Shown: positions 41,012 to 48,768 of the stretch, one piece after another
Layout: each line of letters begins with the position of its first letter
Position numbering within the stretch: position 1 is the first letter of the stretch
Source of the DNA: Gammaproteobacteria bacterium
GTDB lineage: Bacteria; Pseudomonadota; Gammaproteobacteria; Steroidobacterales; Steroidobacteraceae
Assembly: GCA_027459765.1 (NCBI GenBank)
Contig: DAIDHD010000001.1
Span: forward strand, 1 to 48,883
Length of the DNA stretch: 48,883 bases
Reading direction: 5' to 3'
Made by a program: the position numbers and the translations under genes
The notes under the pieces: generated by a model
Told to the model about the DNA's origin: nothing
The model's input: only the letters and a program-made list of their open reading frames with translations
Database searches by the model: none

Positions 41012-42189
41012 TGCGCGCGCTGCTCACGGTGTTCGGCAAGGAGTTTCGCGAGAACCTGCGCGACCGGCGCACGCTCTGGTCGGCGCTGTTGTTCGGGCCG
41101 CTGTTCGGCCCGCTGCTCTTCAGTCTGATGGTGTCGAAGATCCTGGACCAGAACGTCGCCCAGGCGGACAAGCCGGTGAAGGTGGCCATCGGCGGCGAGG
41201 ATCACGCCCCGAACCTGGTGGAGTTCCTGAAGGCACACGGTGTCGAGGCGCGGCCCGGACCAGTGGCCGAGGCCGACGCGGCCGCCCTGGTGCGCGCCGG
41301 CAAGGCGCAGGCGGTGCTGGTGATTCCCGCGCAATTCGGCGCGCGCTTCGCCGCCGGAGAGCCCGCGCCGGTGCAGCTGGTGGCGGACAGCACCGACGCC
41401 GAATCGCGCAAAACCACCGAGCGACTGCGCGCGCTGCTGTCCGGCTACGGCGCCGGGATCGTGCAGGCGCGACTGCAGGTGCGCGGCGTCGATCCGCGCC
41501 TCGCCATGGCGGTGGCGGTGGACGACGTCGACGTCGCGACGCCGGCCGGGCGCGCCGTGCTGGTGATCGGCATGATGACCTACTTCGTACTGTTCGCCAT
41601 GCTGATGGGCGGGCTGTATCTGGCCATCGACACCACCGCCGGCGAGCGGGAACGCGGCTCGCTGGAGGCGCTGCTGGCACTGCCGGTGCCGCGGGCGGCG
41701 TTGGTCGGCGGCAAGATCTTCGCGACCGCCGCCTACATGAGCCTGTCGCTCGCCATCAGCCTGGCAGGCTTCGTCACCGCGTTCCGGTTCGTGCATCTGG
41801 ATCGGCTCGGCATGACCGCGAACCTCTCGCCGTTCACCGCGCTGGAATTCTTCGCGATCTGTCTGCCGTTCGCGCCGCTGGGCGCGGCGCTGATGGCGCT
41901 GGTGGCCTCGTTCGCCAAGAGTTATCGCGAGGGACAGACGTATCTGTCGGGAGTGTTGCTGGTGCCGACCCTGCCCATCGCATTTGCCAGCATCTACGCG
42001 CTGAAGGCGCATCGGCCGCTGATGCTGATTCCGTCGCTGAGCCAGCACCTGCTGATGACCCGGGTGCTGCGCGGGGAGCCGCTCGAGGCGCTCGACGTGC
42101 TGGTGTCGGCGGCGAGCACGCTGGCGCTCGCCGCGCTGCTGGTCGGCCTGACGGTACGGGCGTGGCGCCGCGAGCGCATGCTCGGCTGA
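41011..42189 (+). CDS. ABC transporter permease (NatB/ABC-2 type)
   Basis: The protein has 392 residues: one N-terminal membrane helix, a periplasmic domain of about 130 residues and five to six C-terminal membrane helices. The conserved GERERGSLEALLALPVPR is the ABC-2 coupling signature. Its ATG shares a base with the ATPase stop (TGATG), with GAGAGGAG before it. NatAB exports sodium in Bacillus, but substrates vary widely; not assigned. Confidence 0.9.
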   Translation: MRALLTVFGKEFRENLRDRRTLWSALLFGPLFGPLLFSLMVSKILDQNVAQADKPVKVAIGGEDHAPNLVEFLKAHGVEARPGPVAEADAAALVRAGKAQAVLVIPAQFGARFAAGEPAPVQLVADSTDAESRKTTERLRALLSGYGAGIVQARLQVRGVDPRLAMAVAVDDVDVATPAGRAVLVIGMMTYFVLFAMLMGGLYLAIDTTAGERERGSLEALLALPVPRAALVGGKIFATAAYMSLSLAISLAGFVTAFRFVHLDRLGMTANLSPFTALEFFAICLPFAPLGAALMALVASFAKSYREGQTYLSGVLLVPTLPIAFASIYALKAHRPLMLIPSLSQHLLMTRVLRGEPLEALDVLVSAASTLALAALLVGLTVRAWRRERMLG

Positions 42190-42354
42190 GCGCCGCGCAG
42201 CGGTCGAAGGCCGCGGCTGTCGTCGTTCGGCGACAAAAACGCGCGAATTTTCAGGGTTTGCGGCATGGTGCCGCGCGCGGAGCGGGCGTATAAAGTAATT
42301 GCCCGCGCTGTGCATGGATGTCGCGATCAGCGGGCGGAAGGAGGCCGAAGCCTC

Positions 42355-42579
42355 ATGCCGAACGCGATTCGAACCACGCCGAGAGTGATCTACACCAGCG
42401 CGGTGATTCTCTCCGCGCTGACCATGCTGTGGCTGTTCTGGCGCTACCCGACCCACGCGTTGCTGCTTACCCTGGCGGCACTGGGCTGCATGAGTCTGTG
42501 CACGCGGCTCGCCGGCTCGCTCGAGCCGGATCTGGACGACCCGGACACCCGGGCGTCCGAGGGCCCGCACACGCGTTGA
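42355..42579 (+). CDS. small membrane protein, two helices
   Basis: The 74-residue protein has two hydrophobic helices (about 12-28 and 31-50, around the WRYPTHA turn) and an acidic tail (EPDLDDPDTR). AAGGAGG lies about ten bases before the ATG. The preceding 165 bases after the permease gene contain no gene; TATAAA at 42289 is a possible -10. No family recognised. Confidence 0.6.
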   Translation: MPNAIRTTPRVIYTSAVILSALTMLWLFWRYPTHALLLTLAALGCMSLCTRLAGSLEPDLDDPDTRASEGPHTR

Positions 42580-42631
42580 TCCGGCGGCGCCGGCGCCGGT
42601 CGGCGAGGCTGCAGACGGGCTGCCGTTCAGG

Positions 42632-42680
42632 TTGATCGTCCGTCGATCCACCAAGGACGGCTTTGCGGATGAATTCCTTC
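42632..42680 (+). pseudogene. vestige of a DUF2075 gene start
   Basis: From a TTG at 42632, the frame encodes IVRRSTKDGFADEF, closely matching the start of the nuclease-helicase at 43945 (IIYQATKDGFLNDAF). The DNA shares an exact 17-bp block (ccaccaaggacggcttt) at 42648-42664 and 43961-43977, each 16 bases after its start codon. The similarity stops as the DUF429-like gene begins, so this looks like a recombination scar. Confidence 0.5.
42648..42664 (+). repeat. 17-bp direct repeat, copy 1
   Basis: Exact copy of 43961-43977, lying across the vestigial start. The distance between copies is about 1.3 kb and the interval holds the DUF429-like and MazG-like genes. Confidence 0.8.
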
Positions 42681-43448
42681 GCCCGATATATCGGTATCGA
42701 CTACTCCGGAGCGGGAACTCCGACCTCCAGCCTCAAAGGTTTGCGGGTGTACACCGCGGAGCCTTCCGCTGCGCCCGAGGAGGCGCTGCCGCCGGCAGGT
42801 TCGCGCCGCTACTGGACTCGACGAGGCATCGCCGAATGGCTACTCGAGCGGCTCCTCGAGCCGCGCGCAACTCTCGTGGGGATCGACCATGGATTTTCAT
42901 TTCCACGGCGATACTTTGAGACGCATCGCCTGACGCCTGAATGGCCCGCGTTTCTCGATGACTTCCAACGTCACTGGCCGACCGACGAAGACGACGTCTA
43001 CGTAGATTTCGTTCGTGACGGCGTTGCCGGCAACGGTGCCGAACGCTCCGGCAATGCCCGTTGGCGCAGACTCACCGAGGAACGCGCACGAGCGAAGTCG
43101 GTGTTCCATTTCGACGTCCCGGGATCGGTCGCCAAGTCGACGCACGCCGGGTTGCCCTGGCTGCGGTTTCTACGTCAAGAACTCCGGGACAGCGTGCATT
43201 TCTGGCCTTTCGACGGATGGCAAATACCCGCGCGACGTTCGGTCGTCGCAGAGGTCTACCCGTCCCTCTGGAGTCATGCCTACCCGGTCGACGGGCGGAC
43301 CGGCGACCAGCATGACGCCTATTCGGCGGCCGCCTGGTTGCGCGATACCGACGCCCGTGGCGAACTCAATCAGTTTTTCTCGCCGCAATTGACCAGCGCG
43401 GAGCGCGCGGTAGCCGACGTCGAAGGCTGGATCCTGGGCGTCGGCTGA
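42669..43448 (+). CDS. DUF429-like predicted RNase H-fold protein
   Basis: The 259-residue protein starts MNSFARYIGIDYSGAG, where YIGIDYSGA fits the first strand and acidic residue of an RNase H/actin-like fold. VGIDHGFSFP and VVAEVYPSLWSHAYP follow, the latter like the EvYP block of DUF429 proteins, and an HDAYSAAAWL helix with Asp near the end. Four acidic residues are in the places a nuclease would need them. It is a cytoplasmic protein. The family link is from motif memory and moderate; function unknown. Confidence 0.62.
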   Translation: MNSFARYIGIDYSGAGTPTSSLKGLRVYTAEPSAAPEEALPPAGSRRYWTRRGIAEWLLERLLEPRATLVGIDHGFSFPRRYFETHRLTPEWPAFLDDFQRHWPTDEDDVYVDFVRDGVAGNGAERSGNARWRRLTEERARAKSVFHFDVPGSVAKSTHAGLPWLRFLRQELRDSVHFWPFDGWQIPARRSVVAEVYPSLWSHAYPVDGRTGDQHDAYSAAAWLRDTDARGELNQFFSPQLTSAERAVADVEGWILGVG

Positions 43449-43581
43449 GGGCGGCGGGGAGCGGTGGCCAAGCCATCGAGTGCTATGCGGCCTGCCCGGG
43501 CGCCCCGGGAGGCGCTAGTCTCAAGACTTTGCATGCGCAGCCAATATCGGCGACGCTGGCGCCAAACCTAGTGCAAATGCT

Positions 43582-43929
43582 ATGTCTGAACTCATAAAGC
43601 TTCGTGACGAATTGCGTGAATTCGCAGCCGAACGGGATTGGGACCAGTTCCATTCTCCAAAGAACCTCGCATCCGCCCTGGCGGTGGAAGCTGCGGAGTT
43701 GTTGGAACCGTTCCAGTGGCTCACCGAGGACCAAAGCCGGAGCCTGGACGAGAAGCGTCGAGCCGCCGTTGCGGATGAACTCGCTGACGTGCAGATCTAC
43801 CTGATTCGCCTCGCCGACAAGCTAGACATCGACCTGCTGCAGGCGGTGCGCGCCAAAATGGTTCGCAACGCCGAGAAGTATCCGGTCGAGTCATTCAAGG
43901 GATCGGCCCGCAAGTACTCGGATACCTGA
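43582..43929 (+). CDS. MazG-like nucleotide pyrophosphohydrolase
   Basis: The 115-residue all-helical protein is of the dCTPase/iMazG type. HSPKNLASALAVEAAELLEPFQW (quoted as HSPKNLASALA and EAAELLE) carries E36 and E39; DELADVQIYL carries E66 and D69. These bind magnesium and hydrolyse a (d)NTP to (d)NMP plus pyrophosphate. It is 15 bases before the nuclease-helicase gene, suggesting an operon; nucleotide depletion or removal of modified nucleotides would fit a defence role. Confidence 0.88.
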   Translation: MSELIKLRDELREFAAERDWDQFHSPKNLASALAVEAAELLEPFQWLTEDQSRSLDEKRRAAVADELADVQIYLIRLADKLDIDLLQAVRAKMVRNAEKYPVESFKGSARKYSDT

Positions 43930-43944
43930 GCCTCCCACGCACGG

Positions 43945-45876
43945 ATGATCATCTACCAAGCCACCAAGGACGGCTTTCTGAATGACGCCTTCGGCCAGGA
44001 CATCGAGGCCGTCGTGCTCGGCGCGTACCAGGTCCGCAGCGGGCACCGGGTTTCCAAGTCCGAGATACGGGCATGGAAGGAGTCCCTGCTCGCGATGGCC
44101 AAGGTGCTGCGACATGAGTCGATCCCGGACGACTGTGGCGTCGCCATCGAATACGTCATTCCGCAAACCGCCAAGCGTATCGACCTGCTGCTGTCCGGGG
44201 TCGACGAGCAGGACCGCAGTAAGCTGATCATCGTCGAGTTGAAGCAGTGGGAGAGCGCAACCGTTACCCAGAAGGACGGGCTCGTCAGGACTCGGTTCGC
44301 CGGGGGCGAGTCGGATACGAGCCATCCGTCCTACCAGGCCTGGTCCTATGCGGAGCTTCTGCGCAACTTCAACGAAGAGGTCTACTCCCGGGACGTACCG
44401 CTGCAACCCTGCGCCTATCTTCACAACTTCATCGATGGCGCGGTCCTGAATGACCCGCGCTATCAGTCCTATGTCGAGAAGGCACCGATTTTTCTTTCCG
44501 GGCAGGCCGAGCGCGAGCGCCTCCGCGCCTTCATCGCCCGACACGTCCGGCGCGGTGATCGCGGCAACCTGATTGCCGAGATCGAGAACGGGCGGATCCG
44601 GCCTTCGCGCCGGCTGATCGACGCGCTGGTCGGGATGTTGGAGGGTAGGCGCGAGTTCGTGCTGATCGATGACCAGAAGGTAGCGTACGAGACCATCGTC
44701 ACCGAGGCCGTCGAGGCCTCCGAGGGCGCGAAACGCGTGATCATCGTCGACGGCGGCCCGGGGACGGGGAAGTCCGTGGTCGCCATCAACCTGCTGGCGT
44801 CGCTCACAGCCGAGCGCCTCATGGCCAAGTACGTGACCAAGAATCGCGCGCCGCGCGCCGTCTTCGAACAGACCCTTTCCGGGTCTTACCGCCGCTCCCA
44901 GATCGCGAGCCTCTTCGCCGGGTCGGGCGAATTCATCGAGACGCCAGCCGATACCTTCGATGCGTTGATCGTGGACGAGGCGCATCGGCTGAATGAGAAG
45001 TCCGGTCTCTACGCCAACCTGGGCAACAATCAGATCGAGGAGATCATCCGCGCCGCGCGCTGCGCCGTATTCTTCATCGACGAGGACCAGCGCGTCACAT
45101 GGAAGGACATCGGCCGGATGTCGGAGATCGAGGCATGGGCTCTGAAGGCGGGCGCTGCGGTGACGCACCTGAAGCTCGCCTCTCAGTTCCGTTGCTCGGG
45201 CTCCGACGGGTATCTCGCGTGGCTGGACCAGGTGCTCGGCATTCGAGATACCGCCAATCCTCTGCTGGAAGTCGACGAGTTCGATTTCCAAGTGTTCGAT
45301 TCACCCAACGAGGTTCGACGCCTGATCGAGGAGAAGAATCGCGCGAACAATCGCGCCCGCATGGTGGCCGGCTATTGCTGGGACTGGAAGAGCAAGAAGG
45401 AGCCGAGTGCGTTCGATGTCGTAATCCCCGAGCAGGATTTCGCGATGCAGTGGAACCTGGCCCAGGACGGTGGCCTCTGGATCACGGCCGAGCGATCGGT
45501 GGAGCAGATCGGGTGCATCCACACCTGCCAGGGACTCGAGGTCGACTATATCGGCGTCATCGTTGGGCCGGACCTGATCGCACGGGATGGCAAGATCGTG
45601 ACCCGACCGGAGAAGCGTTCCCGACAGGACCAATCCATCAAAGGCTACAGGAAGGAACTGCGCGAGAACCCGAAAGAGGCCGGGAACAAGGCCGATGCCA
45701 TCATCAAGAACACGTATCGGACCCTGATGACCCGCGGGATGAAGGGTTGCTACGTCTACTGTACGGATCCCGAGACGGCCGCCTACTTCCGGGAGAGGAT
45801 TGCTCAGCGCTACGAGCAGGCGCAGCCGGACGTCGAGTTGCCAATGGTGGCCGAGCAGACGAAGGACGCACGTTAA
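43945..45876 (+). CDS. PD-(D/E)xK nuclease fused to DUF2075 helicase
   Basis: The protein has 643 residues. The N-terminal region (about 1-180) has a PD-(D/E)xK-like core: E69, D80 in RIDLLL, and E98-x-K100 in VELK. The DUF2075 helicase follows: Walker A GGPGTGKS (270-277), Walker B LIVDEAH (341-347), FFIDEDQRVT (376-385), QFRCSGSDGY (about 414-423) and CIHTCQGLEVDYIGV (524-538), all intact. It would translocate on or unwind nucleic acid and cut it. Co-transcription with MazG before it and the EVE gene 4 bases after it is likely. Confidence 0.85.
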   Translation: MIIYQATKDGFLNDAFGQDIEAVVLGAYQVRSGHRVSKSEIRAWKESLLAMAKVLRHESIPDDCGVAIEYVIPQTAKRIDLLLSGVDEQDRSKLIIVELKQWESATVTQKDGLVRTRFAGGESDTSHPSYQAWSYAELLRNFNEEVYSRDVPLQPCAYLHNFIDGAVLNDPRYQSYVEKAPIFLSGQAERERLRAFIARHVRRGDRGNLIAEIENGRIRPSRRLIDALVGMLEGRREFVLIDDQKVAYETIVTEAVEASEGAKRVIIVDGGPGTGKSVVAINLLASLTAERLMAKYVTKNRAPRAVFEQTLSGSYRRSQIASLFAGSGEFIETPADTFDALIVDEAHRLNEKSGLYANLGNNQIEEIIRAARCAVFFIDEDQRVTWKDIGRMSEIEAWALKAGAAVTHLKLASQFRCSGSDGYLAWLDQVLGIRDTANPLLEVDEFDFQVFDSPNEVRRLIEEKNRANNRARMVAGYCWDWKSKKEPSAFDVVIPEQDFAMQWNLAQDGGLWITAERSVEQIGCIHTCQGLEVDYIGVIVGPDLIARDGKIVTRPEKRSRQDQSIKGYRKELRENPKEAGNKADAIIKNTYRTLMTRGMKGCYVYCTDPETAAYFRERIAQRYEQAQPDVELPMVAEQTKDAR

Positions 45877-45880
45877 GTCC

Positions 45881-46687
45881 ATGCGCTACTGGTGGGTCAA
45901 TCAAAACCAAACGTTCCACCAGGAAATCGAGGGGGGCTACCTCTGGTCACCGAAGCGCAACAAGAACGGTCATCGCAATCCGTTCTACGAGTTCATGCGC
46001 GAGGTCGCGCCCGGTGACATCGTGTTTTCGTTTTGCGATGCGCGGATCGCGGCGCTCGGCATCGTCAGCGGCTACTGCCGCGAAAGTCCGAAGCCAGAGG
46101 AGTTCGGAAACGCCGGCACGAATTGGAGCCAGATCGGCTGGCGTGTGGGCGTTCGCTGGCAACGACTCACGAACGCGGTCCGCCCCAAGGACCACATTGC
46201 CCGCCTGCTACCTGACCTTGCGAACAAGTACGCGCCTCTCACCGCCAAGGGCAACGGGCTGCAAAGCGTTTATCTGACAACCGTCAGCCCAGCGTTGGCA
46301 TCGGCACTATTGTCGTTGATCGGCCCTGAAGCGACGCGCGTTGCCGACGTCGGTCATGAGGTCGGCAAAATCGAGCGCGATACGCCTGCACCGGAGCGGG
46401 ATATCGAGGAGTGGGAGCGGCGGCTTGAGGTCGAAATCACGACGGACGCCGCCATTCGCGAAACGGAGCGATCGGCGCTGGTCCTGGCCCGTCGAGGCCA
46501 GGGGCAGTTTCGCGAAAACGTACGCGCGATCGAGCGTGCCTGTCGGATCACCAAGGTGGAGCGCATGGGCATTGACCCGGATCGCCGCATCAATGTCGGC
46601 GCGTTCTCAGAGGGACAGCGGCGGTATTTGGATTTTCATCGGGAGAACGTACTGCGCATGGCTCGTGTCGATAGACCAAACAACTAA
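45881..46687 (+). CDS. EVE-like reader protein, apparently lacking its HNH core
   Basis: The 268-residue protein has an N-terminal PUA/EVE-like domain (about 1-140, MRYWWVNQNQTF, GYLWSPKR, EVAPGDIVFSF, GLQSVYLT) that in relatives reads modified bases, and a helical linker (WERRLEVEI). The C-terminal ARRGQGQFRENV, CRITKV and NVGAFSEGQRRYLDFHR are blocks I know as flanks of an HNH nuclease. The His-Asn-His segment expected between CRITKV (226) and MGIDPDR (229) is missing, in frame. Starts 4 bases after the helicase stop. Confidence 0.72.
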   Translation: MRYWWVNQNQTFHQEIEGGYLWSPKRNKNGHRNPFYEFMREVAPGDIVFSFCDARIAALGIVSGYCRESPKPEEFGNAGTNWSQIGWRVGVRWQRLTNAVRPKDHIARLLPDLANKYAPLTAKGNGLQSVYLTTVSPALASALLSLIGPEATRVADVGHEVGKIERDTPAPERDIEEWERRLEVEITTDAAIRETERSALVLARRGQGQFRENVRAIERACRITKVERMGIDPDRRINVGAFSEGQRRYLDFHRENVLRMARVDRPNN

Positions 46688-46735
46688 ACGGGTCGACAAC
46701 CAGCTCGCCACGTGAATTCCGTGTGGCCGCCGTCG

Positions 46736-46771
46736 CATTCGGTAAATTCGTTCATTTCGTTTAATTCGAAT
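46736..46771. repeat. 9-bp periodic repeat before the toxin-antitoxin genes
   Basis: Four degenerate 9-base units follow one another (cattcggta, aattcgttc, atttcgttt, aattcgaat), keeping ttcg in step and ending in the palindrome attcgaat. The tract is AT-rich in a GC-rich region and ends 39 bases before the antitoxin start, a natural place for a promoter and operator. Confidence 0.55.
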
Positions 46772-46810
46772 AAAGGATCTGATTGCGCTTCTAGTTGGAG
46801 GAGCGTCGCA

Positions 46811-47263
46811 ATGTCTGCAACAAATTCCCAGCCGCCCCGATTCCCGACGGCCGACGAGGTGGCTCAGGCGCAGGAAGCTGGCCGCCAGCTTGCACGGCTG
46901 CTCCCAAAGGATCAGCGCCCACTTCGACTGGTAACCGACGCCAACCAGCACGAGATGATCGCCATTCCCCCCGGGGCTGTGCGCGTTTTCCTGGATGTCC
47001 TGACGCAGCTGGGCCAAGGACGCGCGGTGACCATCCTGCCGAAGAAGGCGGAGCTGACGACTCAAGAAGCGGCCGACTACCTGAACGTATCTCGTCCATA
47101 CGTGGTAAAGCTAATCACGACGGGCAAGCTTCCTGCTCGTATGGTGGGCACCCGACGACGCATCGCGTTCAAGGATCTCTTGCAATTCGATGAGGCTGAT
47201 CGCAAGCATCGTCGGGCAGCGTTAAACGAGAACGGGCGGCTCGATCAGGAGTTGGGGCTCTGA
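46811..47263 (+). CDS. excisionase-family DNA-binding antitoxin
   Basis: The 150-residue protein has an N-terminal partner-binding region (about 1-80) and an HTH_17/excisionase fold with LTTQEAADYLNVSRPYV and GTRRRIAFKDLLQF. GGAGGAG lies seven bases before the ATG at 46811. It is followed by a PIN gene, the common pairing for this antitoxin type. It should repress its own operon. Confidence 0.82.
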   Translation: MSATNSQPPRFPTADEVAQAQEAGRQLARLLPKDQRPLRLVTDANQHEMIAIPPGAVRVFLDVLTQLGQGRAVTILPKKAELTTQEAADYLNVSRPYVVKLITTGKLPARMVGTRRRIAFKDLLQFDEADRKHRRAALNENGRLDQELGL

Positions 47264-47273
47264 AGCCGCCGAC

Positions 47274-47483
47274 ATGAGCGGCTTTGCAGCGGTGCTGGAC
47301 GCCAACGTTTTGTACAGCTACCCGCTGACCAACGTGCTTCTGGAACTTGCAGAAGCTCGCTTGTACAGACCGATCTGGAGCGACGACATCCACGATGAGT
47401 GGATTCGCGCTGTGAGACGTAATCGACCAGACTTGCCACCAGCAGACTTGCCACCAGCAGACTTGCCAGCGAACACCACATAA
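47274..47483 (+). pseudogene. truncated PIN-domain toxin
   Basis: Only the first third of a PIN ribonuclease is present: VLDANVLYSYPL with catalytic Asp9, then DDIHDEWIRAVRRNRPDL. The frame then runs into a 15-bp tandem repeat (PPADLPPADLPA) and stops at residue 69, against about 180 in the family. Acidic residues 2-4 of the active site are mostly absent, so it should be inactive. It begins ten bases after the antitoxin. Confidence 0.75.
47428..47469 (+). repeat. 15-bp tandem repeat at the truncation point
   Basis: cagacttgccaccag occurs at 47428-47442 and 47443-47457, with 12 bases of a third copy to 47469. It sits exactly where similarity to PIN proteins ends. Confidence 0.85.
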
Positions 47484-47517
47484 ATAGCCTGGGTGCCAGA
47501 TATACGGCGGGCGTTAG

Positions 47518-47547
47518 TTGATTGAGGTTAGAACGTTAAACTAAAAT
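47518..47547 (+). promoter_or_regulatory. candidate promoter of the Fic gene
   Basis: TTGATT (47518-47523) and TAAAAT (47542-47547) are 18 bases apart in an AT-rich stretch, 32 bases before the Fic ATG. AACGTT lies at the centre of the spacer, a possible operator. Confidence 0.45.
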
Positions 47548-47579
47548 AAGGTGGGCGCTTGTTTTAGGATCAACCGCGC

Positions 47580-48743
47580 ATGCAGCGACCCCAACCCGGC
47601 CACTACATCACCGTCTCGACGGCGGGAGAGCCGTTCAAGGCGTTCGTTCCGGCACCACTGCCCCCGGAGCCTCCGCTCGTCTGGTCGACGAGCCTGCGGC
47701 ACAGGTTCGATGCGGCCCTGGTGTCGCTGGGCCGGCTCGATTCCGTCAGCGCCCTGCTGCCCAATGCCGCACTGCTGCTCTACAGCTTCGTCCGCAAGGA
47801 GGCGGTCCTGTCGTCGCAGATCGAAGGCACCCAGTCGTCCCTCGCCGACCTGCTGCTCTACGAGATCGACGAGGATCCGGGCGTTCCGGTGGAAGACGCC
47901 CGCGAGGTGAGCCGCTGCGTGGCGGCGCTGGAGCGTGGCCTGCAGGGGCTTCGCGGCGGACTGCCGGTGTGCACCCGGCTGATCTGCGACATGCACGAGG
48001 TGCTGCTCTCCCATCCCGGCGGAAAGGCCAAGGCCCCCGGCGAGCTGCGCCGCTCGCAAGTGTGGATTGGAGGAACCCGGCCGGGCAACGCGGTGTTCGT
48101 CCCTCCACCGCCGGAGGAAGTCGCCAAGTGCCTCGCGCCGCTCGAACGATTTCTCAATGACGAGCCCGAACCCGTGCCGCCGCTGCTCAAGGCTGCGCTC
48201 GCGCACGTTCAGTTCGAAACGATCCACCCGTTCCTGGACGGCAATGGACGCATTGGCCGACTGCTCATCGTGTTGCAGCTGGTGGCCGACGGTGTGTTGC
48301 GTGAGCCGATGCTTTACCCCAGCCTCTACTTCAAGAAGCATCGGGCGCTGTACTACGAACTGCTGAACGAGGTGCGCCTGCGCGGCGACTGGGAGCGCTG
48401 GCTGGATTTCTTTGCGGAGGGAATCGAGGCGAGCGCGACGCAAGCCGTGGCTACCGCAAACACGTTGCTGACGCTCGTCAACACGGATCGAGATCGTATC
48501 GCCGGCCTCGGACGCGCAGCGCCTTCCGCTCTCGCCGTACACCAGGCGCTGCAGCGTCAGCCCATCGCGACGGCTGCGTCGCTGATCAAGGCCACCGGAC
48601 TCACGGCGGCGACGGTGAACAAATCGCTCGCACACCTGGAACGTATCGGCGTTGTCGGCGAGCTCACGAATCGACGCCGCGGCAGAGTGTTCAGTTATGG
48701 TCGGTATGTGAAGGAGCTTGCGGCGGAGATGGAATCGCCGTGA
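47580..48743 (+). CDS. Fic family protein with C-terminal winged helix
   Basis: The protein has 387 residues. The N-terminal inhibitory motif SSQIEG (78-83) holds Glu82, which blocks ATP binding in resting Fic enzymes. The Fic motif HPFLDGNGRIGR is complete at 216-227, so AMP transfer to a protein target is expected. A winged-helix domain (about 310-380, ASLIKATGLTAATVNKSL) suggests it also binds DNA, perhaps its own promoter. It stands alone, self-inhibited, and follows the broken toxin gene. Confidence 0.93.
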   Translation: MQRPQPGHYITVSTAGEPFKAFVPAPLPPEPPLVWSTSLRHRFDAALVSLGRLDSVSALLPNAALLLYSFVRKEAVLSSQIEGTQSSLADLLLYEIDEDPGVPVEDAREVSRCVAALERGLQGLRGGLPVCTRLICDMHEVLLSHPGGKAKAPGELRRSQVWIGGTRPGNAVFVPPPPEEVAKCLAPLERFLNDEPEPVPPLLKAALAHVQFETIHPFLDGNGRIGRLLIVLQLVADGVLREPMLYPSLYFKKHRALYYELLNEVRLRGDWERWLDFFAEGIEASATQAVATANTLLTLVNTDRDRIAGLGRAAPSALAVHQALQRQPIATAASLIKATGLTAATVNKSLAHLERIGVVGELTNRRRGRVFSYGRYVKELAAEMESP

Positions 48744-48768
48744 CCGAGCAGGATCGACTCGCGGCGCT

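Noticed and set aside
42209..42237. possible terminator after the ABC permease (stem around ttcgg followed by AAAAA)
   Set aside because: On the plus strand the stem is followed by A, not T, and on the minus strand the T-run would precede the stem.
43511..43528. AGTCT-CA-AGACT inverted repeat before the MazG-like gene
   Set aside because: Five-base arms are short enough to be chance, and no promoter elements are placed around it.
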